Below are positions 51,628 through 59,270 of a stretch of DNA of 64,000 nt, one piece after another (the stretch's first letter is position 1; each line of letters starts with the position of its first letter). Source of the stretch: Prevotella sp. UBA2711 (GTDB lineage Bacteria; Bacteroidota; Bacteroidia; Bacteroidales; Bacteroidaceae). The stretch covers positions 47,130-111,129 of the forward strand of contig DEKX01000019.1 in NCBI GenBank assembly GCA_002354095.1, read 5' to 3'. The notes beneath the pieces were generated by a model. That model was not told where the DNA came from. It was given only the letters and a program-made list of their open reading frames with translations, and searched no databases. Position numbers and translations under genes: made by a program.

Positions 51628-53559
51628 GATTTTCAATGCTCGCATGGCATTGAGCACAGCCAATACCGTGACACCGACATCTGCAAAAACAGCCATCCAT
51701 AATGTGGCCAGACCGAATGTGGCCAGTATCAGAACTGCTATTTTCACGCCAATGGCAAACCATACGTTCTGACGGGCGATGGCGCGGGTGCGTCGGGCAA
51801 TTTGGATAGCTAAGGCAATCTTAGAGGGCTTGTCGTCCATCAAAACCACATCGGCTGCCTCAATAGCGGCATCACTGCCCAGTCCGCCCATGGCGACACC
51901 AACGTCAGCACGAGCCAAAACGGGGGCGTCATTAATGCCGTCACCGACGAAGAGAGTTGAGAATTGAGAGTTGAGAATTGAGAGTTGTTCCATATAGGCG
52001 ACTTTGTCGGCAGGCAGCAGTTCTGCATGGTATTCATCCAGTTTGAGTTGCTGGGCTACATGGCCGGCCACTTCCTTGCGATCGCCAGTGAGCATGATGG
52101 TGCGCTCTACACCTAATTCTTTCAGCAGGGCGATAGCCTCGGCACTGTCTTCCTTGATTTTGTCGTTGATGACGATATGTCCGGCATATACGCCGTCAAT
52201 GGCTACATGGATAATGGTACCCACATGATGGCAGTCGTGCCATTTGGCACCGACGGCATCCATTAACTTGGTATTACCCACGGCTACTTTCTGTCCTTCT
52301 ACCATTGCACAGATGCCCTGTCCGGCAATCTCCTCTATATCGGTGATGCGACAACCGTCGGTGGCTTCATCGGGAAAAGCATCGCGTAACGCTGCACCAA
52401 TAGGGTGGGTGGAGAAATGTTCCACATGGGCAGCCAGATGCAGCAGTTGGTGCTCATCGCAGCTGTCAGGGTGTACGGCCTCGACAGCAAACTGTCCATG
52501 GGTGAGTGTACCCGTCTTGTCGAAGACAACCGTCTTAATCTTAGCCAATGTATCCATATAATTAGCACCCTTGATGAGGATTCCCTTCCGCGAGGCACCT
52601 CCGATACCACCGAAGAAGGTGAGGGGAACACTGATGACCAATGCACAGGGGCACGACACTACGAGGAACATCAATGCACGATAGAACCAAGTGGTGAAAC
52701 TGCCTCCCAATAGGGACGGGATGACTGCAATGGCGATGGCGGCAAAGACTACGATAGGTGTATAGATGCGGGCAAATTGGGTGATGAAAGTTTCACTCTT
52801 TGACTTATGCTCGGTGGCGTTTTCCACGAGCTCAATGATTTTAGAGACGGTACTCTCAGCGAAAGCCTTGGTAGTGCGCACGCGGATGACACCTGAGAGA
52901 TTGACACATCCTGAGATGACCTCATCCTCTACCGCGATATCGCGTGGCATACTTTCACCGGTAAGGGCGATGGTATTCAGTGCCGACGAGCCCTCAATAA
53001 CTACACCGTCCAAAGGTACTTTCTCTCCAGGGCGTATGACAATAGTAGAACCTACTTCCACTTGATTAGGATCGACATTCTCTAACCGCCCTTTCACCTC
53101 TACATGTGCTACATCGGGTCGGATGTCCATCAGGTGCGAAATACTCTCACGGCTCTTCCCTTCGGCATAACCTTCAAAGAGTTCGCCAACCTGGAAGAAC
53201 AGCATGACGAAGACTGCCTCGGGAAACTGGGTCTCTGCACCAGGTATAAAACCAATACAGAGTGCTCCGATAGTGGCAACAGACATCAGAAAATGTTCGT
53301 CGAAGGCCTCGCCATGGGCTATTCCTTCTGCGGCTTCCTTGAGTGTATCGTGACCAATGATGAGATAGGGCACGAGATAGATGAGCAGAAGTTGCCAGGT
53401 AGGAAGTGCGAAACACTTCTCAATAATAACGGCAATTATTAACAGAACGGCGCTGATAATAATCATTGCCAACTGATGTTTCAATCCGTCGTGATGGTGT
53501 TCATGATGGTGCTCGTGAGCACAGCATTCATGATGTTCGTGATGATGTTCGTGTGACAT
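51622..53559 (-). CDS. P1B-type heavy-metal ATPase (probably Zn/Cd export)
   Basis: A 645-residue pump with a His-rich N-terminus (MSHEHHHEHHECCAHEHHHE) in place of an HMA domain. TM motif SCPCALV, phosphorylation site DKTGTLTHG, the HP locus FSTHPIGAA and GDGINDAPVLARADVG follow. The C-terminal helices have AVFADVGVTVLAVLNAMR; the CPC plus this Asp pattern is that of Zn/Cd/Pb ATPases. Residues about 525-536 (LSILNSQFSTLF) are encoded by a heptamer tract directly before the GDGIND hinge. Start at 53559 fits the -7 box at 53592-53600. Confidence 0.95.
   Translation of the reverse strand: MSHEHHHEHHECCAHEHHHEHHHDGLKHQLAMIIISAVLLIIAVIIEKCFALPTWQLLLIYLVPYLIIGHDTLKEAAEGIAHGEAFDEHFLMSVATIGALCIGFIPGAETQFPEAVFVMLFFQVGELFEGYAEGKSRESISHLMDIRPDVAHVEVKGRLENVDPNQVEVGSTIVIRPGEKVPLDGVVIEGSSALNTIALTGESMPRDIAVEDEVISGCVNLSGVIRVRTTKAFAESTVSKIIELVENATEHKSKSETFITQFARIYTPIVVFAAIAIAVIPSLLGGSFTTWFYRALMFLVVSCPCALVISVPLTFFGGIGGASRKGILIKGANYMDTLAKIKTVVFDKTGTLTHGQFAVEAVHPDSCDEHQLLHLAAHVEHFSTHPIGAALRDAFPDEATDGCRITDIEEIAGQGICAMVEGQKVAVGNTKLMDAVGAKWHDCHHVGTIIHVAIDGVYAGHIVINDKIKEDSAEAIALLKELGVERTIMLTGDRKEVAGHVAQQLKLDEYHAELLPADKVAYMEQLSILNSQFSTLFVGDGINDAPVLARADVGVAMGGLGSDAAIEAADVVLMDDKPSKIALAIQIARRTRAIARQNVWFAIGVKIAVLILATFGLATLWMAVFADVGVTVLAVLNAMRALKIK
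51952..51987. repeat. 7-bp-period tandem tract inside the P-type ATPase gene
   Basis: GAGAGTT and GAGAATT alternate for five units on the plus strand. The coding strand reads QLSILNSQFSTL in frame. Confidence 0.85.
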
Positions 53560-53591
53560 ACCTTTTCTATCTTTGTTATTGTTTTCTGACT

Positions 53592-53600
53592 GCAAAGGTA
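53592..53600 (-). promoter_or_regulatory. -7 box (TACCTTTGC) for the metal ATPase
   Basis: The minus strand reads TACCTTTGC, 32 bases before the ATG. Just upstream (about 53611-53667) are three TTGCAA/GCAATTGC-like words that could be part of a regulator site; this is weak. Confidence 0.7.
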
Positions 53601-53673
53601 TGGAAAGAGTTTCGCAATTGCGTTGCAAATGGGAAAAAAGTGGCGATTTCTGCAACTGGATTGCAAAAGGGAC

Positions 53674-54360
53674 TCAAAGGCGTCCGCTCTCTTTGTAGCT
53701 GTAGTAAGCCCCATCAGTGACGATGATATGATCGAGAAAATGAATGCGCATGGTATCGCAGGCGCGCTTGATATGCGTGGTGATGTCATTATCTTGAGGA
53801 CTGGGACGCAGACTGCCTGAAGGGTGGTTGTGGCAGACGGCAAGGATAGTGGCATTAGCCAGTACTGCCTCCTTGATGATAATCCTCACATCAACTGACA
53901 CCTCCGTGATACCGCCATAGGAAATACGCATCTTCTTGATGAGTCGGTAGTTCTGATTCATAAGCAGAATCCAGAACTCTTCTGTATCCAAATCCTGCAT
54001 CACCGGGTGCATGTGGTTATAGATACGGGTGGCTGTACCGCAGTCTGGACGTTCTTCGGGTGATTCCATCTGTCGGCGCTTGCCCAGTTCGCATGCTGCC
54101 AGAATGGTGATGGCTTTAGCCTCGCCGATGCCATTATAGTCGCACAGTTGGTGGATGGACATCTTGCCCAGCGTATTAAGATTGTTGTTGCAGTCGTTAA
54201 GGATGTGTTTCATGAGGTCAACAGCACTTTCCTTCGTTGAGCCCGAACCAATCAGAATAGCCAACAGCTCGGCATTTGACAGTGCTTCGGCACCTAAGCG
54301 CATGAGTTTTTCACGAGGGCGATCTTCCTCTGCCCAATGGTTGATAGTAAGTTTGTCCAT
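53674..54360 (-). CDS. radC: RadC/YeeS-type JAB-domain protein
   Basis: A 228-residue protein. N-terminal helix-hairpin-helix part (AEALSNAELLAILIGSGS, HQLCDYNGIGEAKAITILA), then the MPN/JAB metal domain with CHNHPSGSLRPSPQD (HxHx7-10xD motif). Annotated as DNA repair protein RadC in most genomes, though that role is doubtful; the domain looks like a metalloprotease. Its ATG shares a base with the glycosyltransferase stop (TAATG). Confidence 0.93.
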   Translation of the reverse strand: MDKLTINHWAEEDRPREKLMRLGAEALSNAELLAILIGSGSTKESAVDLMKHILNDCNNNLNTLGKMSIHQLCDYNGIGEAKAITILAACELGKRRQMESPEERPDCGTATRIYNHMHPVMQDLDTEEFWILLMNQNYRLIKKMRISYGGITEVSVDVRIIIKEAVLANATILAVCHNHPSGSLRPSPQDNDITTHIKRACDTMRIHFLDHIIVTDGAYYSYKESGRL

Positions 54361-55430
54361 TATTTATAGAAATTCTTCTCGAAAGCCGTGAACTCATCCT
54401 GTTTCAGCACGCAGCGTTTCCACCAGCTCTCGATAAAACCAAGTCCGTAGCCTATCAGTTGGACAAAGGCGGCAGGAATACTGAGCAGTCCCACTTTCAG
54501 ACTCTTGTTCTGAAGAGTAGAATCGATGCAGATGATGATAGCATAAAACAAGATAGGCAAAATGAACCACCAATGCCAAGCGGTCAATGCCAAACTGCCT
54601 ATGGTTCCCAAAGTAAACACTGTTGGCAACAGATGAACCAGTTTCATCGTGCCAGGATGGCGTTTCTCAAGATTGATACGGGCTATACCACTGTTATATA
54701 CCTGTCGGAAGAACTTGCGGAAATCGGTGCGACGCTTGTGCCATACCCACGCATCAGGAAGTAATTGAGGCTGGTAGCCTGCTTCTACGATGCGATAGCT
54801 GAAATCAATATCCTCACCAAAACGCATCTTTGAAAATCCGCCCAATTGGAGATAGACATCACGACGGATGCCCATATTGAATGAACGGGGATAGAACTTG
54901 TCGAGCTTCTTCTTGCCACCGCGAATGCCGCCAGTGGTGAAGAATGATGTCATCGAATAACTGATAGCCTTCTGGACGGGTGTGAAAGATGGGTGGGCTG
55001 CATCAGGTCCGCCAAAGGCAACGAGTTGAGAGTTGAAAGATGAGAGTTGAGAGTTGATATTTTCTAAATACCCTTCAGGTACGACCACATCCGAGTCAAG
55101 GATGATGACGTAATCGCCGTGAGCGCGTTCCACTCCATAGTTGCGACTCTGTCCGGGACCACTGTTATCCTTATAATAATAATGTAAATCAAGGATGCCT
55201 GCGTACTTGTCGCAAACATCCTTGCATGGTTTCTTCGAACCGTCTTCTACAATCACTACCTCAAATGATGGAGCTGCGAGCGCAGAGTCAGACTTGTCTG
55301 TACTTTGCCGAGTCGTGACAGAATTCGAGTGAAGCTCAAAGTCTTTCAATGTTTGAGAACAAAGGCTCTCAAGCAGCTCGTCCACTTCGTCGGGGCGATT
55401 GAAAACTGGAACGATAATCGAATACTTCAA
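54360..55430 (-). CDS. Family 2 glycosyltransferase with two unusual insertions
   Basis: A 356-residue GT-A enzyme: SIIVPVFNRPDEVDELL, VVIVEDGS, GPGQSRNYGVERA, the ILDSDVVVPEG (DxD) metal site and GEDIDFSYRIVEAG. Two to three C-terminal membrane helices. Residues about 33-55 (HSNSVTTRQSTDKSDSALAA) interrupt the usual strand between LKDFE and VVIVEDGS. Residues 124-138 (INSQLSSFNSQL) come from a heptamer tract at 55023-55057. Probably in an operon after EF-P (15-base gap). Donor and acceptor unknown. Confidence 0.9.
   Translation of the reverse strand: MKYSIIVPVFNRPDEVDELLESLCSQTLKDFELHSNSVTTRQSTDKSDSALAAPSFEVVIVEDGSKKPCKDVCDKYAGILDLHYYYKDNSGPGQSRNYGVERAHGDYVIILDSDVVVPEGYLENINSQLSSFNSQLVAFGGPDAAHPSFTPVQKAISYSMTSFFTTGGIRGGKKKLDKFYPRSFNMGIRRDVYLQLGGFSKMRFGEDIDFSYRIVEAGYQPQLLPDAWVWHKRRTDFRKFFRQVYNSGIARINLEKRHPGTMKLVHLLPTVFTLGTIGSLALTAWHWWFILPILFYAIIICIDSTLQNKSLKVGLLSIPAAFVQLIGYGLGFIESWWKRCVLKQDEFTAFEKNFYK
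55023..55057. repeat. 7-bp-period tandem tract inside the glycosyltransferase gene
   Basis: GAGTT-GAGAGTT-GAAAGAT-GAGAGTT-GAGAGTT. The coding strand gives INSQLSSFNSQL in frame. Confidence 0.85.
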
Positions 55431-55445
55431 TTTCTCAAATCCAGA

Positions 55446-56012
55446 TTACTCCTTCACACGGTTCAGATAGCTGCCGTCGCGAGTGTCAACCTGAATGAGG
55501 TCGCCCTCGTTGATGAAGAGAGGTACACGAACCTCAACACCAGTCTCCAGAGTAGCAGGCTTGGTAGCATTGGTGGCTGTGTCGCCCTTGATGCCTGGCT
55601 CTGAGTGAGTAACACGAAGATTGGTCTTCACAGGCATTTCTGCATAAAGCACAGTGCCGTCGGTGGTGTCGCTAACTACTGACACAACATCGCCTTCCTT
55701 CATATACTCATGACCGATTACGAGGTCGTTAGCAATAGGAATCTGTTCGAAAGTCTCCTGGTTCATGAAAATACGACCTTCCTGATCCTCATAGAGATAC
55801 TGATAGTCACGGTGCTCAATTACCACGTCCTCCAACTTTTCACCAATGTTGTAACGGCGCTCCAGTACACGTCCGTCGGTAACATTCTTCAGTTTGATGT
55901 TCATAATGGTGTTACCCTTACCTGGCTTACGATGCTGGAAATCGATGCAAACCCAAATGGCACCATCCATACGGATAGCGGTTCCCTTTTTAATGTCTTG
56001 TGAATTAATCAT
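55446..56012 (-). CDS. efp: Translation elongation factor P
   Basis: A 188-residue three-domain factor that relieves ribosome stalling at polyproline. The modifiable lysine is Lys32 in the loop HRKPGKGN. Domains: KOW-like N-terminal part, OB fold with YLYEDQEGRIFMNQETFEQ, and C-terminal OB fold with GVEVRVPLFINEGDLIQVDTRDGSYLNR. First gene of an apparent operon with the glycosyltransferase and radC; promoter at 56054-56062. Confidence 0.98.
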   Translation of the reverse strand: MINSQDIKKGTAIRMDGAIWVCIDFQHRKPGKGNTIMNIKLKNVTDGRVLERRYNIGEKLEDVVIEHRDYQYLYEDQEGRIFMNQETFEQIPIANDLVIGHEYMKEGDVVSVVSDTTDGTVLYAEMPVKTNLRVTHSEPGIKGDTATNATKPATLETGVEVRVPLFINEGDLIQVDTRDGSYLNRVKE

Positions 56013-56053
56013 ATAAAATAGCTATTTTGATATAAAATATTCGTTTTGCGGGT

Positions 56054-56062
56054 GCAAAGGTA
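56054..56062 (-). promoter_or_regulatory. -7 box (TACCTTTGC) for efp
   Basis: The minus strand reads TACCTTTGC, 41 bases from the ATG. A heptamer tract (56070-56102) lies upstream. Confidence 0.75.
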
Positions 56063-56069
56063 CAAAAAA

Positions 56070-56102
56070 AATGAGAAATTAGAAATGATATATGAGAAAT
56101 TT
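56070..56102. repeat. 7-bp-period tandem tract between efp and rpmH promoters
   Basis: AATGAGA, AATTAGA, AATGATA, TATGAGA, AATTT: degenerate heptamers in the divergent promoter region. Confidence 0.65.
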
Positions 56103-56136
56103 GCATAAAAAACTTGCGTATTTCGAAATTTATGCG

Positions 56137-56145
56137 TAATTTTGC
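56137..56145 (+). promoter_or_regulatory. -7 box (TAATTTTGC) for rpmH
   Basis: Fits TAnnTTTGC with TTGC at 56114-56117, 23 bases upstream. 43 bases before the rpmH ATG. Confidence 0.8.
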
Positions 56146-56188
56146 ACCCCGATTCATGGAATAATAACAATAAAAAGATAATAAAACA

Positions 56189-56344
56189 ATGAAAAGAACA
56201 TTTCAGCCACACAATCGCCGTCGCGTGAACAAACATGGTTTCCGTGAGCGCATGGCAACTAAGAATGGTCGTCGTGTATTGGCTTCACGCCGTGCAAAAG
56301 GACGCAAGAAGTTGACCGTTTCTGACGAGAATCACGGAAAGTAA
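56189..56344 (+). CDS. rpmH: 50S ribosomal protein L34
   Basis: A 51-residue basic protein starting MKRTFQPHNRRRVNKHGFRE and continuing with the GRRVLASRRAKGRKKL signature of L34. It binds the large ribosomal subunit RNA. It has its own promoter and a terminator at 56377-56416. Confidence 0.98.
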   Translation: MKRTFQPHNRRRVNKHGFRERMATKNGRRVLASRRAKGRKKLTVSDENHGK

Positions 56345-56376
56345 TCTCTGTCCACGGAAGAGTAAAGGAAAGAAAC

Positions 56377-56416
56377 ATCGGGAGTAGACTGAAGGTCGGC
56401 TCTCGATTTTTTTTTT
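56377..56416 (+). terminator. Terminator of rpmH
   Basis: ATCGGGAG / CTCTCGAT stem (one G-U pair; 56377-56384, 56400-56407) followed by nine T. Confidence 0.8.
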
Positions 56417-56448
56417 GTATATAATTTGGCATTATCGATAATTCTTTG

Positions 56449-56457
56449 TACTTTTGC
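56449..56457 (+). promoter_or_regulatory. -7 box (TACTTTTGC) for the PASTA-rluD operon
   Basis: Fits TAnnTTTGC with TTTG at 56425-56428. 30 bases before ATG 56488. Confidence 0.8.
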
Positions 56458-56487
56458 CGTTTAGATAGATGAGTATTATATATAATA

Positions 56488-57186
56488 ATGAACGCGAAAG
56501 AAATCTTTAGCAAGATAATGAGTAAGATAGGTAGCTATTACGTGCTTCTCAATCTTTTGGGAATGGCAGTCGTCATTGTCCTGTTGTGCTTGGCGGTGAA
56601 GTTTGGATTGGCTGTTTATACACACCATGGCGAGGGGATAGCCGTACCCGAACTGAAGGGTATGTCTTACCATAGGGCACGACTGTTGCTGGAGGAGAAC
56701 GGTCTGAATATCGTTGTCAGTGATTCCGGCTATGTCAAGACGATGCCGGCAGATTGTATTCTGGCTCAGACACCAGGTCATGGTTCAAAAGTGAAGTCGG
56801 GCCATACTATTTATGTGACGGTTAACTCACCCTCATCTCCCACTTTCGCTATTCCTGATATTGTAGATAATTCCAGTTACCGCGAAGCGGAGGCTAAGTT
56901 GATGGCTATGGGCTTTCGGCTGACAGAACCGCAACGCGTGATTGGCGAAAAAGACTGGGTTTATGGTATTCTGTGTAGGGGCAGGCGCGTGTCGAATGGC
57001 GATCGTGTTCCTATAGACTATCCCCTCACACTGATGATAGGTACAGGAAACTATGACGAAGAGGATTCGGCTTTGGATGAGTTTATTGATCCTACCTATG
57101 AGGCTGACCCGACGGACGGGATGAATACTACTACGGAGACGGCACAACCTGAGGTTGACGAATTTGAGGAGGTAAAAGCACCATGA
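56488..57186 (+). CDS. Membrane-anchored PASTA-domain protein
   Basis: A 232-residue protein: one N-terminal helix (about 18-45) and then PASTA repeats (AVPELKGMSYHRARLLLEENGLNI near 52-75; FAIPDIVDNSSYREAEAKLMAMGF near 120-145; a third partial one to about 190), with an acidic tail. PASTA domains bind peptidoglycan fragments or beta-lactams; this one has no kinase or transpeptidase domain. The end overlaps the rluD start (ATGA), and with ddl downstream a cell-wall role is plausible. Confidence 0.88.
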   Translation: MNAKEIFSKIMSKIGSYYVLLNLLGMAVVIVLLCLAVKFGLAVYTHHGEGIAVPELKGMSYHRARLLLEENGLNIVVSDSGYVKTMPADCILAQTPGHGSKVKSGHTIYVTVNSPSSPTFAIPDIVDNSSYREAEAKLMAMGFRLTEPQRVIGEKDWVYGILCRGRRVSNGDRVPIDYPLTLMIGTGNYDEEDSALDEFIDPTYEADPTDGMNTTTETAQPEVDEFEEVKAP

Positions 57187-58235
57187 CGGAAGAATTGGAC
57201 GACATAGTCTTTTTGGAAGACGGCGGTGAAGAGCAGGGGGAGCTTTACGAGCACCTTAGAATGGAGGTGGATCGTGGGCAGGAGCCTGTCCGCATTGATA
57301 AGTATATGTCCGAACATGTCCAGCACTCGTCGCGTAATCGTATTCAGAAAGCTGCTGACGCCGGTTTCATTCAGGTAAATGGAAAGCCCGTCAAGAGTAA
57401 TTATAAAGTGCGCCCTGGAGATGTGATAACGCTGATGCTCGACCGCCCTCATTATGACACTACGATAGAGCCGGAAGACATTCCCTTAGAGGTTGTTTAT
57501 GAGGATGATCAGTTGATGGTTATCAACAAACCGGCAGGAATGGTGGTGCACCCAGGCTGTGGCAATTTCCACGGCACGTTAGTCAATGCAGTCGCTTGGC
57601 ATTTGCGCGACTTGCCCAGTTACGACCCCAACGATCCTTCGGTGGGACTGGTTCATCGAATAGATAAGGACACCAGTGGACTGCTGGTCATAGCAAAAAC
57701 TCCCGAGGCAAAGACGGAATTGGGAGCCCAGTTCTTTAATCACGACACGCATCGTAGCTATCAGGCGTTGGTATGGGGCAACTTCACAGAAGGTTCTGGG
57801 CGTATAGAAGGGAATATAGGGCGCGACCCCAAGGACAGACTGCGCATGGCAGTATTCCCCCCAGGTTCGGAGATTGGCAAAAGTGCCGTTACCCATTATC
57901 GGGTGTTGGAACGCTATGGCTATGTGACTTTGGTGGAGTGTAAACTGGAAACGGGACGTACCCATCAGATCAGAGCCCACATGAAGCATATCGGGCATCC
58001 TCTCTTTGGTGATGAACGCTATGGGGGAATGGAAATACTGAGAGGGGAGCGGACTGCCTCCTACAAAGCATATATCCAGAACTGTTTTAAACTTTGTTCC
58101 CGTCAGGCACTGCATGCCAAGACACTGGGATTCGTACATCCGGTAACCCATCAGCAGATGGACTTTACATCGGAACTGGCAGAGGACATGGCTGCTCTGA
58201 TTGAGAAATGGCGGAAATACTTTCAGCCTAAATAA
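57183..58235 (+). CDS. rluD: 23S rRNA pseudouridine synthase, RluD family
   Basis: A 350-residue enzyme: S4 RNA-binding domain (RIDKYMSEHVQHSSRNRIQ...GFIQVNGKPVKSNYKVRPGD, about 38-95), then the RluA-family catalytic domain with HRIDKDTSGLLVIAK (catalytic Asp near 159) and GRTHQIRAHMKHIGHPLFGD. Its start overlaps the PASTA gene stop by four bases. By family it modifies uridines of 23S rRNA helix 69. Confidence 0.95.
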   Translation: MTEELDDIVFLEDGGEEQGELYEHLRMEVDRGQEPVRIDKYMSEHVQHSSRNRIQKAADAGFIQVNGKPVKSNYKVRPGDVITLMLDRPHYDTTIEPEDIPLEVVYEDDQLMVINKPAGMVVHPGCGNFHGTLVNAVAWHLRDLPSYDPNDPSVGLVHRIDKDTSGLLVIAKTPEAKTELGAQFFNHDTHRSYQALVWGNFTEGSGRIEGNIGRDPKDRLRMAVFPPGSEIGKSAVTHYRVLERYGYVTLVECKLETGRTHQIRAHMKHIGHPLFGDERYGGMEILRGERTASYKAYIQNCFKLCSRQALHAKTLGFVHPVTHQQMDFTSELAEDMAALIEKWRKYFQPK

Positions 58236-58277
58236 TATAATAACGTAATAACGAAATAACGAAAAAAATAAAAAGAA

Positions 58278-59270
58278 ATGGAAAATTTGAAACGCGTTAT
58301 TGCCATTGTTTGCGGTGGCGATTCTTCTGAACACGATGTATCATTGCGTTCGGCGCAAGGTCTTTATTCTTTCTTTGACAAGGACCGTTATGATGTGTAT
58401 ATTGTTGACGTAAAAGGACAGGATTGGCATGTGGAACTGCATGACGGTACTACTGCCCCTATTGACCGTAATGACTTTTCATTCGTAGAGGATGGTAAGG
58501 CGAAGCGCTTTGACTATGCTTATATAACCATTCATGGTACTCCCGGTGAAAATGGTATCATGCAAGGCTATTTTGACTTGGTGCGTGTGCCCTATAGCAC
58601 CAGTGGCGTTTTGGTGGAGGCCATGACTTTCGATAAGTTCGTTCTCAACCAGTATCTCAGAGCCTATGGTATCCTTGTAGCCGACTCTCTGTTAATTCGC
58701 AAGGGTTACGAGGAATTGGTAAGCGACGACGAGATAGAACAGCGCATCGGTATGCCTTGTTTTGTGAAACCTGCTACCGACGGTTCTTCGTTCGGAGTTT
58801 CTAAAGTGAAAGAGGCCGACCAGCTGGCCCCCGCTATCCGTAAAGCGATGATGGAAAGTTCGGAGGTGATGGTAGAGCAGTATCTGCAGGGCACCGAAAT
58901 CACGATGGGTATCTATAAGACCAAGGAGAAGGCTGTACCATTCCCCATTACCGAGGTGGTGACCCAGAACGAGTTCTTCGACTATAATGCCAAATATAAT
59001 GGACAGGTGAAGGAAATCACCCCAGCCCGTATTTCTGACGATGTGGCTCGTCGTGTTCGTGAGATTACCAGTCATATCTATGATATTCTGCATTGTAATG
59101 GTATCATTCGTATTGACTATATCATTTCGCCTGAAGGCAAAATCTATATGCTGGAGGTGAACACGACTCCTGGTATGACTCCTACCAGTTTTATTCCTCA
59201 GCAGGTAAAAGCTGCTGGCTTGGAGATGAAAGATGTTTTAACCGATATCGTTGAAAATCAATTTTCTTAA
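58278..59270 (+). CDS. ddl: D-alanine--D-alanine ligase
   Basis: A 330-residue ATP-grasp ligase making D-Ala-D-Ala for MurF. Motifs: CGGDSSEHDVSLRSAQ at the N-terminus, HGTPGENGIMQGYFDLVRVPY, KPATDGSSFGVSKV, and EVNTTPGMTPTSFIPQQ at the end. The leader (58236-58277) is an AT-rich tract of TAATAACG-like repeats with no clear -7 box. Directly followed by the acyltransferase gene with no spacer. Confidence 0.97.
   Translation: MENLKRVIAIVCGGDSSEHDVSLRSAQGLYSFFDKDRYDVYIVDVKGQDWHVELHDGTTAPIDRNDFSFVEDGKAKRFDYAYITIHGTPGENGIMQGYFDLVRVPYSTSGVLVEAMTFDKFVLNQYLRAYGILVADSLLIRKGYEELVSDDEIEQRIGMPCFVKPATDGSSFGVSKVKEADQLAPAIRKAMMESSEVMVEQYLQGTEITMGIYKTKEKAVPFPITEVVTQNEFFDYNAKYNGQVKEITPARISDDVARRVREITSHIYDILHCNGIIRIDYIISPEGKIYMLEVNTTPGMTPTSFIPQQVKAAGLEMKDVLTDIVENQFS

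Noticed and set aside
53611..53667. Operator for a zinc regulator upstream of the metal ATPase
   Set aside because: TTGCAA-like words are present but do not form a clear palindrome; too weak to call.
58236..58277. Promoter for ddl in the TAATAACG-repeat leader
   Set aside because: No TAnnTTTGC box was found; ddl may be read through from rluD.
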